Assembly (NCBI GenBank): GCA_964036155.1
Contig: OZ038422.1
Coordinates: 7,091,201 to 7,155,200 of the forward strand
Origin: Diploscapter coronatus
Taxonomy: Eukaryota; Nematoda; Chromadorea; Rhabditida; Rhabditidae
DNA: 64,000 nucleotides
Direction of reading: 5' to 3'
Positions 12,586-24,512 of this stretch are shown here, one piece after another; position 1 is the first letter of the stretch, and every line of letters starts with the position of its first letter. The notes beneath the pieces are model-generated. The model saw only the letters and a program-made list of their open reading frames with translations. It ran no database searches and was not told the DNA's origin. The position numbers were made by a program, and so were the translations under genes.

Positions 12586-15500
12586 TCATCCGACAGAAGT
12601 CGGTTTCCTCATATTCCAATAGGCAGGTCGCCTCATTTCGTAGAGTCGGGAGACTGTCCGGTCGAAAGCAAACGCCTCTTCAGAGCCTGTGAAAACGTTC
12701 GCCTGGCTGGCTTCCTGAAAATGACGAAATGAGTGAATTTTTGTTGATTACCAAACACTTTGAAATGTTGTGGAAAAAGCATAATTGAAAAATAAAAGCG
12801 ACAAAATTGAAAACAAAAACTACGAATCAAAACTGGACGAATATATCGGTTTCGATTTCTTGTTATTTTAACTTTCGTTTAGCCCTACTAAGAGTGCCGC
12901 TAAAATTTAGTTTTTGGAGATAAAAATCATATTTAAAATTATCCAATTTTTGAAGGAGAGCCTCTAGCATATTTTTCCTGCTTAATTCATAACGGTTAAA
13001 AATGTTCAGTGCGTTATAGAAGAGGTATAATATTCAGTTCATTGAAACAATTATGAAATGTTCTTTGAAATTTTTCGTCAATTATTTATGTAACTAATTC
13101 CGCCTCGTTTAACTGTGTATGTGTACAGAATAATGTGGAAGAGCATGTGCATAATGACGAATGGTTATTAAAGCGGAAGTTTTATGTTTGCATCTTGAGC
13201 CTATGCCAAATGAAAAAAATGATAGTAAATAGGTAAATAGGAAAGGACGATGGAAAGAGGAAATGGCAGATTAGTCGCGTTGACTTCGTCATAAAGTCAT
13301 TAATTCTCACCAACTTTCGTGTTATAGAATTTTAAAGTCGATATGTTTGAATAAATAATGATAAACAAGGTTTTGAAAACGTTCAAAATGCTCGATATCT
13401 CGGATCAAATAATTACTCGTCATACTCGATAAAAATTAGGCACTTAGTGAAGAGTAGATCCAGTATTATGCTTAATTTTAGACAATCGGATAATGATATA
13501 ATGATAAACCGACGAATAGGAAGCCAAAAATGAACGCATTTGAGAAACTTGCTTGCTAGTGTTCTTTTGTTAATTTTATTACAGACAAAACCTCCTTACA
13601 TGTCCTTCCTTGACATTCAGATCGTCCATGAGCATCCTCTGCGAATCTGACATCGATGAATGCTCTGCCTCTACTGCTTCTAACTGGAACAACTCGTCCA
13701 ATGGGGCATCGGCGCTCAGCACCAAACGGGTCTGAAATGTTTTTTTTTCAATTTTTAAAGGGAAATAGTTTGGGCAATAATTAGGAGTTTGTACTTTAGT
13801 AAAATATTACTTTAAAATGTGTGGGAAGAATATTCGCAAGATGTTTTGATGATCAAAATAAACATTCCTACTTTCTGATCATAGAGCGTGTCGACCAGAG
13901 TGATGAATCTCCTCGCGGCACTCAGTTTGGAATTCGTCAAAACAGGCACATTTCGGAGGATAATCGTGTGGAAAACGCGGCCCAAAACCAGATAATCTGC
14001 CGCACCAGAGGCTTGTTCGCAAATCTGAGTTTGACGTGAAAAGATATGATGAAGATAAAATTCACAAATACCTGGCTGAAATCGATATCGGCTACTTGAC
14101 CGCAGCACTTTTCGACGACCACGTTTCGGCCCAGTACGTTCAGAGTTTTCGGTCGAACAGCTAAAACAGTTTATCATTATCGAAGCGAAATCGAATTTAA
14201 TTTTAGGAAAGTTAGTGAAGTGTCGAGATTTCTACAATGCTTCAGAAACATAGTTAAGAGAAATTCATACAAATTTTTAGCTAATTTTGACATATATCAA
14301 TAAAGAAGGTAAAGGTTCCTAGTTAGAATTTGAAAAGAATCAGACATACTATCATTTTCAGCAGCAGCGAGCTGTTTGAAGACCCTGTCGCACTCGTTGT
14401 CTGCATCGACTTGACCCTTCACGAAGTAGACATCCGAGTCCGATTTGGCTGATCGCCTGTAGTCCTTTCCCGAGTCCAGAGATATCGATTTGCACTTTTG
14501 CTGCAAATGAACAAAATAATTTCTTCTAGCAAAAATCAGCTGGTAATAAAATGTGATCTATTATTTTCTTATTCATTATCTCCATCAGCCTATTCAAAAT
14601 ATGCTAGATAAAGTTATGTCAAGTATGTCTTCTGATGCTATAAGGTAACCAATCGAACTTTAGGCTGACTTGGTCTGAATATTTGTTGAAATTGTCTTAA
14701 GTAAGAATATTGGGTGCAGTAAAAAATTTGTTTCTCAACTTGAAAATAAAGTGACTAACCTCAAGAATATCGATGAACGGGACGAATTGATGTCTCTGTA
14801 GCCCGTTTTTGTACAGATCTCTCGGGGATCGATTGGAAGTGGCCACCACAACTAGGCCTTCGTCGAATAGCAGAGAGAAGAAACGCTTCAGAATCATTGC
14901 ATCTGCTATGTCTGTTACCTGTAACAGGATGAATTCTTGGAGCTGTAATAAAAGGTGACATTTTTTTTTAAATATAAATTTTAGGTTTCATAAAAAAGTC
15001 CATTTTTATTGTAGAGAAATAAATTATAAAGTCAAAAAGGTTTGTTCTAGATGGGCAACTCGAGTATCAGGCCCTACAGTACGCGCTACGGCAAGATTTA
15101 AAAAAAACATGATGGCACGATTTTCGATGTATGAAGAAAGAAAGACAAGTATTCATCCATTAAATATCGTGTCGTCATATTCAAAAGTCGTCGTTTCTTA
15201 TTTTAAAACTGGTGATAGATTCATTTTTTTCAATTACAAATCTCTTACCTGAAATTCGTCAAAGCATAACAGTTTTGTCCGTTGCATGATGTCGTCGACA
15301 ATCTGAGGGACAGGGTCGAATTTGCCTCGCTCTCCATGATAGTCCAACTTTAACTGATGCATTTCTGCAAGTAATCATTTTTTTGAGGAATACAAATTCA
15401 AATCCTACGTTTATGGACGTTCTGCATGAAAGAGTTGAAGTGGACTCTTTGTTTGTGCTGGAAAGGACAGCAGTCGAAGAACATGTCCATTAGCATGGTC

Positions 15501-16381
15501 TTTCCTCCGCCAACTGCACCGTACAGATAGATACCTAGAGGGGCGGAGCGAATCACCTAAACTTGGGAATGATTTTTGAATGATCGAATTTAGTTCATGT
15601 GATGGAAAACATCTAACTTTGTGGCTTGAACGCACAAGGTGATCTCTTCGTTGAAAATATTTCTCGTCATAAAATTAGTTTTAAAAAATTCTTCTTGCCT
15701 TTTTCTTCTTCTGCCCGAACAGCCCAGAGAATATCTTTGCTGGTCCCTGTTCGAGTGGGTCTCTTTCGATCTCGTAATTGAGCAATCCGCTGTGAAGTCG
15801 ATCAAATTCCACTATTACTTTTCGCTTAAATTCAAGGGTTTAGTACTTCTTTAGCTAATAGAGATGTTGATAAACATAAACTGATCGGCTCGAAGATCAA
15901 TTTCAATTTTAAGATTTGGGCATGTCTTTTTTACTCTCCATTATCTGCGAGAAAGTCGTTGCCTGCTGTCAAGGCAGAGGCGATGGTGCGAGCCGCGAAT
16001 GAAAATAGTGTAGCAAGAGAAGAGAGAGTGAGAGAGAGATTCTCATTTATAACGGAGAGTATAAGAAAACGAGAATCTCGAAAATTTTTAACTGAAATAT
16101 AAGAACGATCAATTTACTAAGCTTCGTCTCTAAAATTATCTTGAAAGTTGTGTAAGTTTATCAGTTTTTGAGCAATTTTCACGTGCTTTTTTCGATCCAA
16201 CTATAAAATGATCACATCATTCGTTAAATTTTAAAACGTCATCTACCTGAAACGAATCTTCATTGAGCTCTCCCGAATCGACCATTTTGGAGTAGACAGA
16301 AGAAATGGGTGGGGACGAAGAGGAAGAGTAGCATCGAGAGTTGCCTGCTGAAGAGATGTATCGTCGAAATATCAGTCTCAT
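12586..16381 (-). CDS. AFG1L: AFG1-like mitochondrial AAA+ ATPase
   Basis: Ten exons join in frame to 445 residues: 16247-16381, 15699-15824, 15409-15556, 15249-15364, 14760-14918, 14350-14500, 14072-14160, 13872-14024, 13600-13731 and 12586-12714. The protein opens with an Arg/Ser-rich, acid-free leader ([11 protein letters not shown]), a typical mitochondrial targeting peptide. The Walker A motif GAVGGGKT lies at about 100-107, and Walker B CFDEFQ at about 170-175, followed by [10 protein letters not shown]. The family C-terminus is present ([20 protein letters not shown], then YW). Length fits the family (about 440-480 residues). AFG1 proteins act at the mitochondrial inner membrane in turnover of respiratory-complex subunits. 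The start was chosen because an acceptor lies 7 nt upstream and the leader begins there. The intron after exon 2 uses a GC donor, and the acceptor of exon 2 is an unusual AAG. Confidence 0.95.
15557..15698 (-). other. AFG1L: GC-AG intron in AFG1L
   Basis: Exon 2 ends in AAG followed by gcaaga. No GT is available before an in-frame stop four codons later. Joining at GC keeps the phase and places Gln-Lys-rich sequence directly before the Walker A exon, as in relatives. Confidence 0.75.
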
Positions 16382-16388
16382 CTAACTA

Positions 16389-18005
16389 CTGAAATTACAC
16401 ATAAATCACCAAAATTATCCTTCAAAGATACAGGACCTGGTTTGCATACCATATTCAACTAGTTCTCGTTCAATCAAATAAGATATCAGTTTCTTTATTC
16501 AATTTACGCAACACTCTAATTGAACAAATAAATGAGGGGAAAATTGATGAACGAATAATTTCAAATTACAAAACTCAGAAGGAAAAATAAAGAAAGAAAA
16601 TTAAAGCTCGCCTTTGTGAGTCTGATATTCAGATTTCTTTTGTAACAAAGAAATTGGCGCATAAATCTGGCAATGGGGCTGGAACAAGGGAACAAGTACT
16701 AACAAAATAATAATAATGAAGAAATACCAAAAGAGGGAAAAATGACGATTTGGAAAATAGCGACATCGTTATAATATTGAAACCGGGGTGCACGAAGTTT
16801 TTGTTTCAAAATTTTTCTCAAGTCTAAATTCGAGAACCCTGATTGAAACATGAAAATCATGTGAAGAATAAATGAAATTCCAATGATTTTAATATCATCA
16901 GGATGCCACACTTTCCAAAATTGCCTATAAAATGAAAAATACAAATTGAGCAGGTTTGAGCATAAAATGGACAAGTTGAAGAAATCGACGATTCGAGGAC
17001 AAAATGATAAATGATAAATGATGAGTGATAAATATTGATGATGGCTGAATGTCGAATGATGGAAAGAGTTGAAAGATCGAGTCAATTTGAGGGAAACGAG
17101 TGGAAATGAAAATGGACGGATAGATATAGAGAATAGGGGAATTGGTTGGATCGAGGGGAGATTGCAGGGAATTTTCACATAAAGCACTCTCATTTAAAAA
17201 CCAAGGAAAGAACTGATAATATGCAGGGTTTTTTAAACAACACCTAAATATTCATCCTGCATAGAGTCGCGTAAAAGCAAAAAGTAACAGCAAGGAACTG
17301 TACAGTCGCAAGGATAGAATAAAGCATTGAATTGTGACTGAAAAGAACAAAATGAGTACAAGTAGATTTGAAGAAAATATACGCATCAATTTTGCACTTG
17401 CAAGTTTTAATTTTGACAATTTGATTATCATAGCTTCAAAAATAATTCCACCGATTGCAATATTTTCTTCCCATAAAGCTGATGCGGAGTTTCATCAGAA
17501 AATAGTAACCTGACTTGCTTTTCGGATTGAAATTGCACGAAAACGAAGAAAGAAGGGACGAGTTCAAGAATATTTGATAGCGAATAATGGCAAAATGAAT
17601 GGAAATGAAAATACAAATGGCAAATAGAAAATGAGACTAGAAGATTGGAGAATTGAGATTTACACATGGAAATGACTCGCTACAGAATGGCTATTGCAAA
17701 GAAGTTGTACTTTCTGAGCGAATCTGCAGCCAATCGACAAATCTGCCAGAGACTATTGATTCTGCTTGTTTGATAGCAGGTAATCCATTTCAGAACTCTC
17801 GCATTCATCTCTCTGGAAACCAGTCAATTTGGCAATGTTTTTTTTATGAAGGAAACATGAGTTTAAGATTCAAAAATTCCAAGTAGCTCTGCATGAGTCA
17901 TTAGTGAGAAAATCTAGTGAGCTGGCATAGGGGATGGATGACATGTGTGTGCTTTGAATTTAAACAAAATGTCAACCATTACTATGCAATCTCCAAACGA
18001 AAAAT
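16389..18005. other. Intergenic stretch between the RasGAP and AFG1L genes
   Basis: About 1.6 kb between two minus-strand genes. Open frames at 16699-17193 and 17428-17667 match nothing known. A short GATAAATGAT-type tandem lies near 17000. If the RasGAP message is spliced again after the donor at 18050, a further small 3' exon could lie here, but I could not pick one. Confidence 0.4.
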
Positions 18006-21000
18006 CTAATTATTTTCGCAGTGAAAATTTCGAAAGGTCAAACTCATTACCTGAGGTGAACAGTCGTGTTCGTACTGCTGATGGAGAGCCTCGATTTGCC
18101 GTGTGATGTGCAGTGCGTGGTTGATCGTCTGCAGCAGCGAACAACGACGCTCTGTTTCTTCCGGGTGCAACTGGAAATAATACTTTTGAAACGTTGCAAT
18201 GTTTCAAGTTGATCAAGTCAAGTGTAGGGATAAAAATAAAGCAATGTTTTTTTTTTTATATATGAAATTTTCAAACTATTAAGAGGTGGCATTAAGACCT
18301 TTCCAAGTTACTTTTATTCTGACATTGTCCAATCTAAAATCTTCATACCTCCGAAATATTGCCACTTTCAATGTTTTTCTTCAACTCGACAATGCCTTCT
18401 GATTGCTGCAGCATCAGTATCTGAAAAGAAAACTTTTTGGTTTAATAAAACCGATTTCAATAAAGTAAAGAAAGCAATCGACAGGTAAGCTCCCTTACAT
18501 GAATAGACTCCAGCTGCCTTCCCCTGTCGATTTTGTCACATTTGCCTCTGGCGATTTGCCGCTCGATTGCATATTTCCTGAAAATTAACATGTCTTGAAT
18601 GGGGGAACAAATTGTTGAATGCCGAAAAGTAAAAAGCAAACTAAATAAGAACTTCTTATACAAGCTTTCTAAACTAATTGAAATGATTTTTTGCTGAGAT
18701 TTTACAGTTCGGCTTAATTTAGACAAGGATTAGATAAGAAGTTTATAAGAGAAAATGCATACCACTCCTCAGTTTCAGTCTGGCTCTCTGTCTGGAAAGC
18801 CACCTCGCTCCCATCGGCCTTCCTGATCAGCAGATTCTTCCCTTCGATGCGAATTTCGCTGATCTCCATCAGAGGAATCGACTGTTGCTTCGAAACTGCA
18901 GTCACATCGTCTGCTGAACAAATTATTTCGTCAAATTTTGTTGAGTTGTGGTCAAAGTCGAACAGCCTCAACACTCACTCTATCTGCGTGAAAAATTAAA
19001 AGAAACTCGCACTTTTCTATTTAAAAAGTTTCAAGTTTAAACGCGATTTTCAAGTTCGGAATTTTTCGAAATTCTTGAGAAAGAATCAACTTTTCAATGT
19101 AAAAATATAAAGTAAGAAACTAACATTTTTTGTGCCAAATGAGCTCCTCTTCAGTCAACAACACATGCCTTCTCTTCTGCTGCAGAACCTTTTTCCATTG
19201 TGGACATATTCTGTATATATCAAATTGTCTCGATTCCGAAAAGAATATAATCAACCTGGAATAATGTAGTAAATCGCCATCCTTGAGTGGAGTAGAGAGA
19301 GGCTCCTCTTGAGAAGGCAGCGAGGACACGTCGTCCAGGAATTTGGCCATCAGACGGAGATGCGGTGCATCCGTTATCAGTTCCAGAACTGAAGTCAGCC
19401 AAGGCTCCTAAACCGTAAACGTACTTCTCATATTCATGGCAAAGTATAAAATAACATCTTTAGTAAATTAATCTATCTTTCTATAAATTGTCTTATTCGA
19501 AATTCGGTATAAATTCAATTTCCTTTGTTTCCCAGAAAAAAAAAACAATTCGAACTTAAGATGTAGAAAATCTAACCTTATTGCTGAGGGGATGATTGCT
19601 GACCGTACAATTGGCAACGCGCTGCAGAAGTTTGGAGAGCAGCAGCAGAGTTCGTGCGGAACGGGAGTCCTGCAAATGAACGAGATTGAAGGAAGGATTG
19701 AAATGGAGCGGATAACCACGAGGTGGAGCCGAACCAGACCGAATGGCTTAGGGTTGAGGAGGGCTGCTGCGAAGAAGCGCATGATCAGGAACGAGGACAG
19801 AGAGAAATATTGCATATCAGAGCGATCTGGAAAGGAGTCATACAAATTGTAAAATAGGTATTTCGGAGTTCTATTTGATTTGAAAGAAAAAAAAAACATA
19901 AAAATTTAATTTATGAGTTCGAAATCGTAATCAACATGTCTAATTGAAAAACAAATCCTTTAGGGATAAAAATTCTCACTTGTTTGTGTCTGGACGACAT
20001 TCCTGAGATCAGCCAAGGCACTGCGGATTTCCGTGGGACAGCGGTGCGAACTTGAAGTGATCCGGTCGAAGCATAGCTCGAAGTACTGCAGCAGATTCGT
20101 CTGCAAACAGATTACTTTGAAAGTGGACATGGAATAATAAGTCTAACCCGATTTTTATCGATAGATTCCCCCTTTGTCAATCGATTCGGATCGATCTCGC
20201 AGCACTTCTTTTCTTTGCAAATCTAAACAGATTTTCATGATAAATGATAAAGTGATGCATACTTGAATGCTGATAGTACTATCTTCCAAAGATTTTAGAC
20301 ACATCTTTATCCAAAACTTTCACTTCTCTCTTCTGTTTTTAATTTGGTGGAAAAATACTTGCATTAAAAATTTACCTTATCAATGACAGGTTTGAGAGTG
20401 ATGAGGAGATAGGAATGACCGTGCAGGAAGAGGAACTCGCAGAACATTCGAGTGGCAAGGGTCTGACTGCGGAACAGAGTGTTGTGGTCTCTGTAAGGAA
20501 TGCTCATTGTTTGAAAATGAAACCCACTGCATACCGTCTCTTTTTCTGGAAAATAGCAAAGGGCAAATAGGGTTATAATTACAAGGAAAACAAAGAAATA
20601 AACTGACTGGCATCTGGCAATGTCCTTCCTGTACAAGGCAATCAGCAAGCAGCGCAGATCTTCCGAATCCACCAATATGTTCACTATCGACTGTGCCAGC
20701 ACGCCGAGGTCCATCTAGAAAAGGAAACAATACTTTCTACATTCAACTCCTTAAAAACTGGACATTTTGTATAATTCACCCATTCATCGAATGACAACTT
20801 ATGTCCTCTAAAACCATCATATCCTTTTAACAAAGGTAGGTTAGGAGTAGGATCAGTAGATTGACCAATCCAAACAGCCTACTCGGTGAGCCTATTTCAT
20901 GAGAACAAAACATGATCATCATACCCTAATCCTAGTCTATAAATAAAGCCTGATGATCTTTAAAAATAGATGAATTTTACAAATGAATGCATGAATGATT

Positions 21001-23166
21001 ATGCAAATAAATCTAAAAATTGCATATTTTAGAAAAATGAATGAATTTTTACTGTTGACAAGTTCACGTTTTTTTGCATGAAAAAGTAACCCAGGTAAGT
21101 GGAATTTATATTTTTGCCAAAATTTCTATTCTTTATCATTGATAAAAGGTCCTACATTTGGCAGATCCTCGAGAAGAGAAACGAGCGAAGAGGAGAAGGG
21201 CTGCACGGAGTGAGACGAGCAGATCGCTTCCAGAAGGCAGCTGAATAAACAAATTGGATGATTTTGTTGGGGGGTTGGCAATTTAGTCACAAAACTAAAG
21301 CAGAAAGGGATAGTGACACGAGCAATGCATAGCTATTATTACTTGCTAGTTAAGCTAGGATATCAGTAGCTTTTACGAGTAAAGACAAATGAGCCAAAGT
21401 TTTGATTTTGCTAGATTACTGATGAGAACAAGTTATTTCCGACAGTAAGTTAGCGTTTTTCAGGAAAAAAAATAATATTAACCACCATCACTCATTAAAG
21501 ATCATGAAGCTACAAAACGATATTGACTAACTCGTAGTCTGGCAGCGGAAGGGCTCGCTGAACGGTCGGATGGAGAACGGACACAGACGGGGGCAGAGGC
21601 AGGGGTAGCAGAGCCGCACTGCTGCCTCCGCTCCCTCCGCTCGTCGTCGCTTCGTCCAGTGACGTCACCAATCGATACTACAAACAACGACAGATTTACT
21701 ACATTTAACACTACTAGCACAGTACAATACCCAAGATAGAAACTGATTAATCGAGGTTCAGCCAGCTTTTGCTGCTAGATGTTCAATTTTGGTGGGCGGT
21801 GCAAACTTGGCAAGCATGGATCTCTTTTTGGCAATGAGACCGAAAGATCTATTTGTCGGCGCATACAACACTTTTCCCTATCCTTTTCAACATGTGAGAA
21901 ACCCTGGCTTACAAAAATATAGTGTCGGCTATAAGTTTGGGGACAATTACGATTATGATTGCATCCTGATAGGTCCAATTATCGTGGACCAATTCGAATT
22001 AAATTTTGCACATATTCTTCCCACTGAATTTTAAATTCTTGTCAAATTTAATTCGAATCGCTTCACGTTAATTGGATCTATCAGGCTGCATTCATAACCA
22101 TAATTATTCCAAATTTTGACTGCTACTGTACATGTCTCGCCCACCAAAATCGAAAGTTTGTGGAAGAATACCACTTTTCATGTTGTGTCCTTCAAAAAGC
22201 ATTTTTTCGAGCTTCACTATTACTGCCTAGTGTTATTCCCTTTTACCACCACGATATACAATTGTCAACATGTGGCTTCTATTTTCTGTCTCGCAACGAT
22301 AAGTAAAACTAGCCCACTAGATAGCATTACAGAAATTGGCATGAATAAAGCATTGAGTTTGCAATTTGACAGGAATGTTATGCTTATCTAATGGGTTAGT
22401 CTGACGGGTAGGCAGTTGGATTATTTGGAAAAGGAGACCAAATTTACCGCATTGCGATTGATGTCGGAATTGCTGCGTCTGTGCCGGGGATGCAGCAGCC
22501 GAGGCCGCTGCCGGGAATGGGAGTCCATCCACTGCTGACGAGTTTCTGCTGAATCCCCACTGAAAATACACGAATTTTTAGATTTAGAACAAGGCTTTTG
22601 CAAATTTTCAAATTTGTTTTGTAGCCAAGATCAGAGTTCGAAAAAGTAAATAGAAAGAAGAACATTCTGACTTCTTGTAAAAAGCCGTACACCTGTGAAA
22701 ATATATGACCGTGTAAAGGATATAGGGGATATGGAGAGGCAGACTATGTTCGGCCTTAAAATAATCAACAGCATGAGTAGAGCATTTCTGGATACTGTTC
22801 AGCCTACCCTGCCAAAACTATATTCATAGCCCTATTTCTAGTGTACGACTTTTACTAGAAGCCCCTTTTCTTCATCTAGGTTTCTGTTGAATATTCAAAA
22901 GCTAGCTATTGTGAGAAACGTCTGACTAGAATTTCTCGATTTTCCGAATAGAACACTTTTATTTCGAATTTTCTCTATTAAATGATCGATGTTTTCGTCA
23001 GTTTACGATGATTTTCCGGAAGAAAACTTCAGTGAAAAATCGTTTCATATCTCGTGCGACCTTTTCTAGTATATTTTTTGCTCTATGTGTTGTACCTGAA
23101 CTCTCGATGAAAGAAGCTGTGCATTCGCCGCATTATTCTCTGCCAGAATCGAAGGCCGACAGCCAT
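18006..23166 (-). CDS. GAP1-type Ras GTPase-activating protein (RASA2/RASA3-like) with C-terminal PH domain
   Basis: Sixteen exons: 23096-23166, 22448-22559, 21532-21677, 21156-21240, 20608-20714, 20376-20490, 20148-20222, 19980-20100, 19720-19826, 19577-19669, 19256-19407, 19125-19210, 18763-18913, 18499-18577, 18349-18420 and 18006-18170 (578 residues). The RasGAP domain has the arginine-finger segment QDHNTLFRSQTLA (Arg about 181), CCEIDP, LIMRFFAAALLNP and SARTLLLLSKLLQ. A PH domain follows (QWKKVLQQKRRHVLLTEEEL, SIPLMEISEI), then the helical GAP1 tail. The product should switch off Ras at the membrane by speeding GTP hydrolysis. No C2 domain is visible; the N-terminus is a basic, Pro/Ser-rich segment. 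The first exon is the least certain: it joins in phase but matches nothing known, and its acceptor lies 133 nt upstream of the chosen ATG. The end is also uncertain, because CAG at 18051 is followed by a possible donor. Confidence 0.87.
21786..22152. mobile_element. Inverted-repeat element in a RasGAP intron (MITE-like)
   Basis: The ends are inverted copies of ATTTTGGTGGGCG (left near 21786, right near 22140-22152). Inside, further arms pair, for example AATTCGAATTAAATTT on the left with its complement near 22050, and CCTGATAGGTCCAATTA with its complement near 22070. The left arm is longer than the right, which suggests an internal deletion. It has no coding capacity. Confidence 0.6.
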
Positions 23167-23299
23167 CTGCTGGGAATGGTGGCTGGAAGAGTAGGGAGGG
23201 GAAGGAGGAACGCAGGGCGATGCAGTAGGGGATGGAGCAGTGCCGAAGCACCCACACACACAGTCATACAGAACACGCGTCTTGTCACTGATTATATGC

Positions 23300-24436
23300 C
23301 TGAAAAATGAAATAATTACTCGAAAAGATAACTTTAAAAGGGAAAAACAAACAAACAAAACAAAAACGAAGAAAACACGGGAAAACTCAAAGAAATAAAG
23401 GAGTTTTTAAACAAACATCGAAAAGTTTACCAAATGAAGAAGACAGTTTTGTGGAAGGCTTGGAAAAATTTTTGGAACAGGAGCATAGGGAATTACTCGA
23501 ACGCATGGATAAAATACGAGTAATCCCGAAATCGTATACGAGCCAGACGCAGTAATTATAAAAAACGACGCGTTTTGACTAAAAATTACAGACTAACAAA
23601 AGGACCGTGGGTGTAAGAAAAGATACAGGGGGAAATGGAGAAAAGAAACAGGGGAGAGCGAAAATAGTGAAGCTGGCAAGAGGCCAAAGAGAGCAACAGA
23701 GAAATAGACTGTCTGTGCGTCTCTGCCACTTTGCCTGAGGCAAGATCACGCCCATTTTGAAAGGGAAGAAGAAATGAGGGGAGAGGAAGAAGCGCAGTGC
23801 TTGGCGAAGCGGTTCGGAAGTCTAGAGGAGCACTGATGGCTGGAAGAAGGGAGAGGAAGGAATGGGAAAAATAGAGAGTGGAGCTGAAGAGACAGAAGTC
23901 GGAGAGGAACTCTGCGTATTCTCTTCTCTCTGAATGTCTGCCTCTGGCAGCTAGTGCTTACTGCAGTCAGATACAGCAGCACTGCGAGACTGCTCTCCAC
24001 TTCTGCACACTCTGCACTCCCTGCGCTCACAGCAAGGCAGAAAGGCAGAAAAGCAGCATTAAATGCGGTAGATATCAACTCTCTCTTCCCCTTTCCTCTC
24101 TTCTCTCTCTCTCTCTCCTTCTCCTTCTCCTTTCGGCCTTTTTCCAAGCGGACGAGCAGTTCAGTTCACTTTTCCCCTTTCCATACTTATTTCTATTTCC
24201 CTTTTGCTTGCCTTTTTCTCACTGTTTTTCATCGTTGCTTTCCTTCTGCTGCTCCATTCTCCATCCCCCTTTAATTTTCATCTTTCCACCAGTAATTGTC
24301 TGTGTCTGTGCTCTCTCTAGTTTCTTTGAATATGTTGAATGTGTCTCGAGTAATTTCATTCGAATTCGAGCTATACAATTTCATTTTCAACAACAATTCG
24401 CTTACCTCACTCATAACCTATCTTCCCTACTTTCAG
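23300..24436. promoter_or_regulatory. Divergent upstream region between the RasGAP and CRTC genes
   Basis: The two genes point away from each other here, so promoters for both probably lie within. The plus-strand half is strongly pyrimidine-rich (CTCTCTTC-type runs at about 24075-24260). It ends in a ctttcag acceptor at 24431-24436, which starts the CRTC 5' leader. Long open frames in this stretch follow the skewed composition and are not coding by any family match. Confidence 0.45.
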
Positions 24437-24512
24437 CCTTTGTCCGCCGTGTGCCGTACTTAATTCGGCCAAACCATCTGTCAAAATTCCCACCGCACTC
24501 AACAACGCGAAA

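Noticed and set aside
18914..19124. Extended RasGAP exon reading FDFDHNSTKFDEI upstream of the PH segment
   Set aside because: It would need a poor GTGAG acceptor; the ttgttcag acceptor at 18914 gives the expected join WHKKSDDVTAV.
20491..20607. An 11-nt microexon or exon extension in the RasGAP gene between 20376-20490 and 20608-20714
   Set aside because: A single 117-nt intron (gtcagt to ttacag) gives RCQDHNTLFR, which matches the family in phase; the alternatives break the frame or need an 11-nt exon.
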